39,622 nucleotides of DNA from an uncultured Prevotella sp. (lineage in GTDB: Bacteria > Bacteroidota > Bacteroidia > Bacteroidales > Bacteroidaceae). How positions within the stretch are numbered: the first letter of the stretch is position 1; each line of letters begins with the position of its first letter. The stretch spans positions 1-39,622 of the forward strand of contig CAMAHD010000006.1 in the NCBI GenBank assembly GCA_945834405.1, read 5' to 3'. The translations under genes were made by a program, and so were the position numbers. Below the pieces are notes generated by a model. It had not been told where the DNA came from and searched no databases. It worked only from the letters and a program-made list of their open reading frames with translations. Positions 23,887 to 31,543 of the stretch are shown piece after piece.

Positions 23887-26211
23887 TTAAAGATGGAGCG
23901 ACAAATCGACACCCAGCTGGAAGGGATTGGCTCTTTGGGAGAAACCACGTGACACCCCATCCACCTTACTCTCCACTAAGAAAGTATTGTAATGAGTATT
24001 AGTGAGATTCCTGCTCCATACATTCAGTTGGAAATCACCAAATGTCAATCTCACATTGGCACCTCCTACCACATAGAATTTCTGTTCTAACGTATTGGCT
24101 ATATCCCAATAAATTGGTCCCATACCCGAAACATGAGCTCCCACAGCCAACCAAGGAAGTAACTGATACTGTCCTGTCAGGCTCATGGCATGCCGAGGAA
24201 CAAAGGGCACATACTTACCTCGATAGCTCACTTCATCATCTACATAATGACGGAACGTGGTATGTGTAAAACTGTAAGTTGCCGACCAATTGAACTTGGC
24301 ATCGGCACTGACACTGCGCAAAGAAAGCTCAGCACCACAACTATTGCTTCGTCCGGCATTGACCATCATACGTCCATACTGGAAATTACCGGCAAGAATA
24401 GACAGCTGTTGGTTGCGTATCTGCATGAAAAAGATAGCTGCATCCAACTGCATCCGACGGTCAAGCAGATTCGTATGTGTTCCCAATTCATAGTTCCAAG
24501 TAGTTTCTGGCTTATAAGATATCGTTTGGTTGACCTGCTGATAGTCTTCCGCACTATGTTCTACTATCTTATCTTTGTTCATCAGCTCCATCATCTCTTT
24601 TCCTAACTGCTGCTGTTCTGTCTTGAAGATATCCGAGAACATCTGCAGATTATAGCCTCCGGCTCTGAATCCCTTAGCCACACTGAGATACACCTGACTA
24701 CCATTGTCAGCCACCTGCCAGGTAAGAGCCACTTTGGGCAACAGCTGATGATAGGAAGTATGGTCTGAACCGATGAGTTCTGATACATAACGATGGGCAG
24801 TGCTGACAGGTCTGTTCTGTATCATTCCTTGATAGGCCAGTGTGAAATGTGATTCTGTCTGATAAGAAATACTATGTCTCTGATAGTCGTACCGCAAGCC
24901 TAAGGTCAGGGTAAGCTCATCTGCCACTTTCAGATTTGACTCATGATATAAGCCCAGATTCAGCTGAGGTGTATGGAAGGTTCCTGGAACGTCATTATCA
25001 GAAAGAGAAAGACTGCTTGCCACGTAAGGAGGCATCCCCATCTGACTGATAATCATGCGGTTCATATCATCACCAAAGAACACAGGTCCGTCTGTCCGCA
25101 ACCACTGATAGTTGAAGAATATACCCGAGGTCTGTGCATACCATCGGTCATGGTTCTTGTTACGGAAAGTTAGTTCCTGCGTGATGGCATTCATCTTCTG
25201 ATCTTGTTTCAGACGCATATAATCCTCTGGCAGATAATCCTGGTCCATCTGCATGGCATCGTTCAGATATTGATAGCCCGTTGCAGAATGAAGCAGATAG
25301 TCCCCCATATCATAGGACGCGCGTAACCCGGTATTCACCATCTGTCGACGATAACCATTCATGATGGTAGATGCGGGATTATTCCATTTGCCCGTCGAAT
25401 CTGCATATTCTCCATAGCCGAAACCATTCTGATTGACATATTGATAATCAGCAATCAGGTCAAGTGTCAGTTTTTTGTTGGGATTCATCACGAGTCTTAC
25501 CTTTCCGCCCGCCTCATTCGACAGGTCTGCCCTGTCTTTGAAGTTCTGATGATGGAAAAAACCCTTTTGCCCTGAATAGAAAGCGGAAACGGAGAAGGCC
25601 ATCTTGTCGGACATGCGATGATAGTGCTCCAACTCCACATCGGAACAAAGTCCTGAAGCCATGCTCAGAGAGATATCCGTACCTTGGTAATCCATTGGAT
25701 TTTTGGAGTATATACGCACTACACCACCCTCAGCATTCAGTCCATAAAGCGTTCCTTGCGGACCACGTATGATGTCGACACGATTGATGCCGTAGAAATG
25801 TTGGTTATAGGCATTCTTGCTGACAAGAGGTATCTGATCATAATAAACGCCCACGGCAGGATTACCCGTACGGGAACCTATGCCACGAACATAAAGGGAT
25901 GAGGTAAGTCGGGCACCATACGCCGGCATCACGAACGATGGGACAAAGGATGAGAGTTGGTTCAACCCTTTCACATGCAGCTGTTCCATCTCCTGATTGG
26001 TGAGCACAGTGCTCGACAACGCCTGTCGTCTCAACTTCAGATACTCCTTCGATTGTGAAACGACCACCAGTTCGTCCAAGTCAACAACTTGGGCACTATC
26101 CGTAGGTATCTGCGTATTTTCACGAATATCAGCAGAGAATGCCCATTGAGAGTAACAGGGCAGCAAGAAGCTCACCCCCAGAAGAATAGCATTAATTTTC
26201 GTTGTTTTCAT
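23887..26211 (-). CDS. TonB-dependent receptor, substrate unknown
   Basis: Outer-membrane receptor of 774 residues. A signal peptide is cleaved near FSA (about residue 27), followed by a TonB-box-like DELVVVSQS (about 46-54). The plug includes LNQLSSFVPSFVMPAYG, LYVRGIGSRTGNPAVGVYYD and VDIIRGPQGTLYGLNAEGG. A long beta barrel follows, ending with the aromatic-poor strand LGVDLSLHL. The plug wording is that of the siderophore/CirA-type branch rather than SusC (no carboxypeptidase-like N-terminal domain, no SusD gene beside it). It is a single-gene unit between convergent and same-strand neighbours. I see no Fur-box or riboswitch. Its promoter runs directly into the start codon (see promoter entry). 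Confidence 0.88.
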   Translation of the reverse strand: MKTTKINAILLGVSFLLPCYSQWAFSADIRENTQIPTDSAQVVDLDELVVVSQSKEYLKLRRQALSSTVLTNQEMEQLHVKGLNQLSSFVPSFVMPAYGARLTSSLYVRGIGSRTGNPAVGVYYDQIPLVSKNAYNQHFYGINRVDIIRGPQGTLYGLNAEGGVVRIYSKNPMDYQGTDISLSMASGLCSDVELEHYHRMSDKMAFSVSAFYSGQKGFFHHQNFKDRADLSNEAGGKVRLVMNPNKKLTLDLIADYQYVNQNGFGYGEYADSTGKWNNPASTIMNGYRRQMVNTGLRASYDMGDYLLHSATGYQYLNDAMQMDQDYLPEDYMRLKQDQKMNAITQELTFRNKNHDRWYAQTSGIFFNYQWLRTDGPVFFGDDMNRMIISQMGMPPYVASSLSLSDNDVPGTFHTPQLNLGLYHESNLKVADELTLTLGLRYDYQRHSISYQTESHFTLAYQGMIQNRPVSTAHRYVSELIGSDHTSYHQLLPKVALTWQVADNGSQVYLSVAKGFRAGGYNLQMFSDIFKTEQQQLGKEMMELMNKDKIVEHSAEDYQQVNQTISYKPETTWNYELGTHTNLLDRRMQLDAAIFFMQIRNQQLSILAGNFQYGRMMVNAGRSNSCGAELSLRSVSADAKFNWSATYSFTHTTFRHYVDDEVSYRGKYVPFVPRHAMSLTGQYQLLPWLAVGAHVSGMGPIYWDIANTLEQKFYVVGGANVRLTFGDFQLNVWSRNLTNTHYNTFLVESKVDGVSRGFSQRANPFQLGVDLSLHL

Positions 26212-26215
26212 GCTG

Positions 26216-26246
26216 CAAAGTTACTCACAATCCTTTGCACATGCAA
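26216..26246 (-). promoter_or_regulatory. Promoter abutting the TonB receptor start codon
   Basis: On the minus strand TTG (26244-26246), 20 bases, then TAACTTTG (26216-26223) form a full consensus promoter. Only four bases separate the box from the ATG (26209-26211). The signal peptide begins at this ATG, so a later start is unlikely. The transcript should be leaderless or nearly so. Confidence 0.65.
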
Positions 26247-26290
26247 TCCTTATTTATGGGGAAATTAATGTTATTGGCTCTCTGTCATGC

Positions 26291-27265
26291 TTACACATTC
26301 ATAGCACCGCAATAAGGACAGCGCCCTTTACGTTCGATCTCCTGACCGCAGTTTCCACATACAAACTTTCGGGTTAAGGTACGTCGGCAACGAACGACAG
26401 CGAAAATACAATATACCAGCAGAAACAGATACCCTATATAATATAAGGTGGAAACACTGAAAACGACATAATCGACAGCACACACTGCTGCCAAACCTCC
26501 GAGATACAGCAAAGCATGAACTACAGACAGACGACGGAAGGTATCATCCACGACAGCTACCAGCACAATGATAAGCGCCCACACCATCGTTAAGAATAGT
26601 GACAGATGGAAAGGCAACTCAAAAGGATTCAGCGTTGGATTATAATAGAAGTGTCTCCACGACTCGGCTCCAAACATCTGTATGGAGGCATAGAGGGTTG
26701 CCGACATGGCAACCAAGAGTGTAAGCAGAGTAGGATAAACGGAAGGAATATCATGGAAATGAACGATATAAGCATTCCTTCTACGCAGGAAATTAAGACT
26801 ATAAGCTGCCACAACCAAAACCAGGAAGGCAAGGAAGATAAGCAGGTGAGTATCAGAAAAAATACGAATAAACTGCGAGATAGGATCATCAGGAACTACA
26901 GCCTTCAAGAGGAATGTCTCCTGAACCCATCCTTGTGATGCCTGGTCGCGAGCTACCTTGACCCATACAGAATCAATGGTGTCATTGGACATAGTCATGA
27001 TTTCTGCCACAACAACCCGATCCCCACGATAGAGCATCACGGAATCAAAGGGTAGTTCATCGGGAGCTTGGGTTGAAAGCTGCAACGAGTCGGCATCCAC
27101 CAGGAAATTATAGTTCTGTGTATAATGATGGGTGGTGCTGAACGATATGGAATCCAACTGGTCATCGGTCAGATTCCAGGCATCAGGGGTAGTCCTTGAC
27201 TGATGATAACACCCTGTCAGCAATACCATCCAAACCCACATTATCAGAAATCTACATCTTTCCAT
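26291..27265 (-). CDS. Membrane lipoprotein with C-terminal zinc ribbon
   Basis: About 324 residues. The N-terminus MERCRFLIMWVWMVLLTGC is a lipoprotein signal (Cys19). Residues about 45-125 look like an SH3-type extracytoplasmic domain (VVVAEIMTM, GWVQETFLLK). About six membrane helices follow, and the end is a zinc ribbon CGNCGQEI...CPYCGAMNV placed after the last helix, presumably cytosolic. I do not recognise a named family. The frame extends to a GTG at 27289 that abuts the upstream stop, but the ATG at 27263-27265 gives a clean signal. It ends the long minus-strand run whose first genes also carry zinc ribbons, so it may belong to the same signalling system. Confidence 0.75.
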   Translation of the reverse strand: MERCRFLIMWVWMVLLTGCYHQSRTTPDAWNLTDDQLDSISFSTTHHYTQNYNFLVDADSLQLSTQAPDELPFDSVMLYRGDRVVVAEIMTMSNDTIDSVWVKVARDQASQGWVQETFLLKAVVPDDPISQFIRIFSDTHLLIFLAFLVLVVAAYSLNFLRRRNAYIVHFHDIPSVYPTLLTLLVAMSATLYASIQMFGAESWRHFYYNPTLNPFELPFHLSLFLTMVWALIIVLVAVVDDTFRRLSVVHALLYLGGLAAVCAVDYVVFSVSTLYYIGYLFLLVYCIFAVVRCRRTLTRKFVCGNCGQEIERKGRCPYCGAMNV

Positions 27266-27289
27266 GCTCACGGTGAGTTGATTCAACAC

Positions 27290-29188
27290 TTATTCAAACG
27301 ATTCATGAATGACATTCATCTGGCATTGGCCACAATCGAATTCCAGACGGAATCGACGCCCGTCTCCAGCTACTAAATACAGCGGTTCTTTCCAGTCGGC
27401 TTTACTTCCGCCATTCTTGACACAGTGTCCCAGTGAATAGCGAATGCAATGCCGGCACTGCATCAGTACAGCCATCGGCTCTGCTTTCACTTCGTATGCC
27501 TCACGCAAAGGAGAAAGATGGCACTGGGCATATATTTCCTTTGCCCTGGCATTTGCTATATTATATAGGTAAGGATAACGACGATAATAAGGAGTAGGTG
27601 CAAACATATCATTCTTAGTGACAGCCCTTTGGCTTGGCTCCTTCAGGGAATGCAGAACAGACATGTGTTCATCCTGCAAGCGTGAAGAGGACGGGGCAGA
27701 AGCAGCTGATTCCATGATGACTTCCTCCAACCGTTCAACCAGCTGGCGTCTGTATTGTGTCAGTACACTGCTGGGGATAAACGAGCTGAAATCTGGAGCC
27801 ACCTGCACCTGAGTACACTCGAAAATGGTATTTCCCAGCTTGGACATTTGGGCTCGTATGTTCTCCGCCGGTGACTTGACAGCCTGCTCAAAACCAGTAT
27901 CAAACGGAAGAGATACTTCTATATCCCTTCCCTCTACCTTTGCTGACAGTCCTTCTTCTGTTACCTTCATACAGACCGCAATCTTGCGGTTGCCTCCCGA
28001 TTTGGCGAGACTCTTCTCAAAATTCTGGTCATTGTTACGATAGAGTGACATGCCAACACGGATTCCCTGAGGCATCTTGAGAGGAAAAAGAAGATTGCCC
28101 TCCACCCTATTCACTCGGAAACCCACCAGCTGACGGTCTGCATCCATGAAACAGAGTCCGTCGCCATTGGCAAAGGAACAGATGCCCGCTACGCGAATGG
28201 TTTGCCTTTTCACTTCCTTGACATGACCGACAAACTGTCCCACCGCTTTCGGCGTATCAAAAGACGCTACATCTGCAGTACGTCCGTGCAGGAAGTAAGT
28301 GGTAAATCCCCGATTAAAGCTGCGCTGTATGTCGGGCGTAAAAGAATAATGGCAACGACCGAGAGAAGCACGGCAGTAACGGTCTGGATGTTTTCGGACG
28401 ATGGCATCCAGTTTTTCACTGTAAGCCGCCGTCACATTCTTGACATAACCGGCATCCTTCAGTCTTCCTTCTATCTTGAAAGAAACGGCTCCAGCCTCTG
28501 CCAATCGCTCCAGTTCTTCCAGCCTATTCATGTCTTTCAAGGACAAAAGATGCTTTTTGCGTTCTATCAGCCTTCCCGTAGCATCTACCAAGTCGAAAGC
28601 CAGGCGGCAGAACTGCGCACACGTACCTCTATTGGCAGAACGATGCAGGAAACATTGAGAGGCATAACAAAGTCCACTGTATGACACACAAAGAGCTCCA
28701 TGAACAAAGACCTCCAGTTCCATCTCAGGTACCTGACGGTGAATGGCAGCAATGTCTTCCAAAGCCAACTCACGTGCCAACACCACTCTCGAAGCTCCCC
28801 TGTCGCGCAACCATGCCACTTTATCGGCACTGCGGTTATCTGTCTGTGTGCTTGCATGTACAGGAAGATGCCATGCCTTAGCCATTTCAAAGACAGCCAT
28901 ATCCTGTGCAATCACCGCATCAACACCAGCATCCTTCAACTGTTTCAACAGGCGGTTGGTAGCTTCCAGTTCGTTATCATACACTATCGTATTGACAGCC
29001 ACCATCACCTTCGCTCTGAAACGATGGGCATAGAGACACAACTGGCGGATGTCATCTATACTATTGCCTGCAGCAGCGCGTGCGCCAAACTGTTCGGCAC
29101 CTATATAGACGGCATCAGCCCCATGGTCGATGGCGGCAATGCCACACTCCAGATTTCGGGCTGGAGCAAGTAGTTCAAGTTCTGTCAC
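27290..29188 (-). CDS. Peptidase U32-family protein, RlhA-like
   Basis: A 632-residue member of the U32 family. The start LELLAPARNLECGIAAIDHGADAVYIG is the family's TIM-barrel opening. The signature cluster ELEVFVHGALCVSYSGLCYAS and the cysteines in CFLHRSANRGTCAQFCR suggest an iron-sulfur site. CRHCIRYSLGHC near the C-terminus adds further cysteines. Length and layout resemble RlhA (YdcP), which acts in hydroxylation of a 23S rRNA cytidine; other U32 members act on tRNA or ubiquinone. The start codon is GTG (29186-29188); the next motif begins three residues later, so no later start is possible. It follows metA by 22 bases. Confidence 0.85.
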   Translation of the reverse strand: MTELELLAPARNLECGIAAIDHGADAVYIGAEQFGARAAAGNSIDDIRQLCLYAHRFRAKVMVAVNTIVYDNELEATNRLLKQLKDAGVDAVIAQDMAVFEMAKAWHLPVHASTQTDNRSADKVAWLRDRGASRVVLARELALEDIAAIHRQVPEMELEVFVHGALCVSYSGLCYASQCFLHRSANRGTCAQFCRLAFDLVDATGRLIERKKHLLSLKDMNRLEELERLAEAGAVSFKIEGRLKDAGYVKNVTAAYSEKLDAIVRKHPDRYCRASLGRCHYSFTPDIQRSFNRGFTTYFLHGRTADVASFDTPKAVGQFVGHVKEVKRQTIRVAGICSFANGDGLCFMDADRQLVGFRVNRVEGNLLFPLKMPQGIRVGMSLYRNNDQNFEKSLAKSGGNRKIAVCMKVTEEGLSAKVEGRDIEVSLPFDTGFEQAVKSPAENIRAQMSKLGNTIFECTQVQVAPDFSSFIPSSVLTQYRRQLVERLEEVIMESAASAPSSSRLQDEHMSVLHSLKEPSQRAVTKNDMFAPTPYYRRYPYLYNIANARAKEIYAQCHLSPLREAYEVKAEPMAVLMQCRHCIRYSLGHCVKNGGSKADWKEPLYLVAGDGRRFRLEFDCGQCQMNVIHESFE

Positions 29189-29210
29189 GTTAATACCTGT
29201 TTTGTATCCG

Positions 29211-30128
29211 CTATTCTATCTGATTGATGTCGTATGGAGTCTCCTGATAAACATAATAGTTAATCCAGTTGTTATACAACAAGTTGGCATGCGCTCTCCA
29301 TGTCACCAAAGGCGACTGTGTAGGGTCATCATTCAGATAATAATGCTTAGGCAAATCCACATCGTCCCGCACACCCATATCTCTCTTATACTCCTTGTCG
29401 AGTGTATCAGGAGCATATTCCAGATGGCCAGTGATGAAAAACTCCCTACCCTTTCGGGCCATGACCATGCTGACGCCACTCTCCGGTGATTCAGCGATAA
29501 GCTGCAGTTTCGGATTAGCCAGTATATCCTCCTTGCGTATCTCTGTATGACGGCTGTGAGGCATCTGGAACACATCGTCAAACCCCCGGAATATGGGAAT
29601 CCGTTTCCCTGAGGTATATTGGGGGAAGATGCCAAACATTTTCTTATCCAAAGGATATTTGGGTATACCGTAATGATAATAGAGTCCGGCTTGGGCAGCC
29701 CAACAGATATATAAGGTAGAAGTAACGTGCGTCTTCGCCCACTCGAAAATGGTTGTAATCTCATCCCAGTAGCTGACATCCTCGAAGTCCATCGTCTCCA
29801 CAGGAGCTCCCGTGACAATCATTCCGTCGAATTTCTCTTTACTCATCACCTCAAAATCACGATAGAACATCATCATGTGTTCTATGGGTGTGTTTTTGGG
29901 AGTGTGGCTTTTGAGTTTCATGAAACTCACTTCCAGTTGGAGCGGTGTATTGGAGAGCAGACGTATAAGGTCTGTCTCGGTCGTGATTTTGAGTGGCATG
30001 AGATTCAGAATCACAATCTTCAAGGGTCTAATATCCTGCGTTGTACCCCTCGATTCATCAATCACAAAGATGTTCTCCTTCTTGAGGATATCTATAGCAG
30101 GTAATCTGTCTGGTAATCTTAAAGGCAT
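29211..30128 (-). CDS. metA: Homoserine O-acyltransferase MetA, predicted acetyl-CoA type
   Basis: Activates homoserine for methionine synthesis. The 305 residues match MetA along their whole length: LKIVILNLMPLKITTE, the catalytic Cys142 in YICWAAQAGLYY, HSRHTEI, and the His235/Glu237 pair in TGHLEY. Residue 111, in VTGAPVE, is Glu. In characterised MetA enzymes Glu at this place selects acetyl-CoA and Gly selects succinyl-CoA, so this is probably a homoserine O-acetyltransferase despite its usual succinyltransferase label. It follows the PP2C phosphatase by 32 bases in the same run, an unexpected partner for signalling genes. I see no SAM riboswitch before it. Confidence 0.95.
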   Translation of the reverse strand: MPLRLPDRLPAIDILKKENIFVIDESRGTTQDIRPLKIVILNLMPLKITTETDLIRLLSNTPLQLEVSFMKLKSHTPKNTPIEHMMMFYRDFEVMSKEKFDGMIVTGAPVETMDFEDVSYWDEITTIFEWAKTHVTSTLYICWAAQAGLYYHYGIPKYPLDKKMFGIFPQYTSGKRIPIFRGFDDVFQMPHSRHTEIRKEDILANPKLQLIAESPESGVSMVMARKGREFFITGHLEYAPDTLDKEYKRDMGVRDDVDLPKHYYLNDDPTQSPLVTWRAHANLLYNNWINYYVYQETPYDINQIE

Positions 30129-30160
30129 AATTCAACAACAATCTTTTTTCCGATATTCTA

Positions 30161-30907
30161 CTACTCCACCTTGATGACACAAGTGGAAACATTATCAAAC
30201 CCACCGGCATCCACTGCAGCCTGTGCCAGTTCTTCAGCCTCATCCCCCCTCGCAAGCATCTGTGCGATAGTCTTGTCGCTGACCATGTCATTGAGACCAT
30301 CGGAACAGAGGAGCAGGATATCTCCAGCTTTGACCTCGTCCCCTATGTCACAGATTTCCATGAATGAAGTCTTGCATCCTGCACCAATACAGTTGGTGAT
30401 GATGTTGGAGTGTTTTTCTTCTCCCATGATGGTGTTCAGCGAGTGGTCTACGGTAAGTTGTTTCAGTTCTCCGTCTCTGAAAAGATAGAGTCTGCTGTCA
30501 CCGCAATGCATGCGGAAGAGATGCCCTTCATAGTAGGCAAGCGCCACGAGTGTCGTTCCCATGTCTAAGATGGCTCTGTTTGCCAATCCTTTGCTATGCA
30601 ACTTTCTGTTGATAGAATCGAGCCATCCTACCATCGACTCCTGGTAACCGCTGATATCCAGTTCCTTTGGAAGGTCATAAAAGAAATACTGCAAATCAAT
30701 AAGCGTGGATGAACTTGCAACTTCACCCGCCTCATGTCCACCCATTCCATCAGCAACAGCCATGATATATCTGCCGGAAGGAGTGATGGAGAAATGGTTG
30801 CGATAGGCATCGCTGCGTATGAACTTATTTCCTACAAGCACCATATCCTCGTTGTTGCTGCGAACGCAACCCGTCTTACTGCATGCAGTGATATTCAAAT
30901 ACTTCAT
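30161..30907 (-). CDS. PP2C-family Ser/Thr protein phosphatase
   Basis: Removes phosphate from Ser/Thr, presumably opposing the kinase of the same cluster. The 248 residues hold all PP2C landmarks: RSNNED, the metal-binding ADGMGGHEAGEVAS, MGTTLVAL, HCGDSRLYL, DHSLN, LCSDGLNDMVSD and GGFDNVS. It has no membrane segment and is probably cytosolic. The ATG at 30905-30907 is chosen; an upstream TTG at 30931 would overlap the FHA gene and add a non-family extension. The gap to the FHA gene is 20 bases, indicating one transcript. Confidence 0.94.
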   Translation of the reverse strand: MKYLNITACSKTGCVRSNNEDMVLVGNKFIRSDAYRNHFSITPSGRYIMAVADGMGGHEAGEVASSSTLIDLQYFFYDLPKELDISGYQESMVGWLDSINRKLHSKGLANRAILDMGTTLVALAYYEGHLFRMHCGDSRLYLFRDGELKQLTVDHSLNTIMGEEKHSNIITNCIGAGCKTSFMEICDIGDEVKAGDILLLCSDGLNDMVSDKTIAQMLARGDEAEELAQAAVDAGGFDNVSTCVIKVE

Positions 30908-30927
30908 ATTTATTATAGCTTCTAAAC

Positions 30928-31530
30928 TCAATTAATTTTTACTTGAAGGTTGACATTGGCAATCGTCAACACATCATCATTGCGCAGTACCATCTGCACA
31001 TCAGGCTGTATCGGTCTTTGATTCAGCTTAGTACCGTTGGACGAATGTTTGTCTATCACGCACCAGCCGCTCTCATTGTTGTACATCAGCTGTGCATGAA
31101 CTCCCGACACATACATGTTCTTTTCAAAGAACTGGCTATAAGGTCCCTGACGTCTGCCTATCACCGCACCGTTCACTGCGGCGATATGGATGTTGAGACT
31201 CTCGTTGACCAAATGCAACGTGGGCGTTCTGCCCAACATGGATGAGGTGACGGAGGGAGATTCGGGCTGACGTTTGGATGCAGTGACACTCTTGAAGATA
31301 TGCGACGACATATCGACCATGGAGGATGAAGCGAAGACGGATCCTTGAGCCAGACCTCCTGCCTTTCCGAACTTCTCGTCCGCACTGAGCATCATGCTTC
31401 CACACGACGTACAACGCCTGCCGACACCCACCCTGCCGCAACTGCTGCAATAAAGCAGGGCATGTCCGCACTGGTCACAAAAGCGTGAGTCGTCGTCAAT
31501 TTCTTCTCTACATATTGGACATATAATCAT
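30928..31530 (-). CDS. FHA-domain protein with two N-terminal zinc ribbons
   Basis: A 200-residue phosphothreonine reader. Cysteine pairs at 4/7 and 18/21, then 28/31 and 40/43, make two zinc ribbons. A Ser-rich linker (about 60-100) follows, then an FHA domain (about 105-198) with GRR at 125-127, the phosphate-binding VSGVHAQL (Ser142, His145) and HSSNGTKLN (162-170). It should bind a phosphothreonine made by the cluster kinase, perhaps on the kinase or the AAA+ protein. It lies 13 bases after the AAA+ gene and before the phosphatase gene. Confidence 0.92.
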   Translation of the reverse strand: MIICPICREEIDDDSRFCDQCGHALLYCSSCGRVGVGRRCTSCGSMMLSADEKFGKAGGLAQGSVFASSSMVDMSSHIFKSVTASKRQPESPSVTSSMLGRTPTLHLVNESLNIHIAAVNGAVIGRRQGPYSQFFEKNMYVSGVHAQLMYNNESGWCVIDKHSSNGTKLNQRPIQPDVQMVLRNDDVLTIANVNLQVKIN

Positions 31531-31543
31531 ATATCATGTTGTT

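Noticed and set aside
23887..26211. SusC-type glycan receptor
   Set aside because: There is no SusD gene beside it and no carboxypeptidase-like N-terminal domain; the plug resembles siderophore-type receptors.
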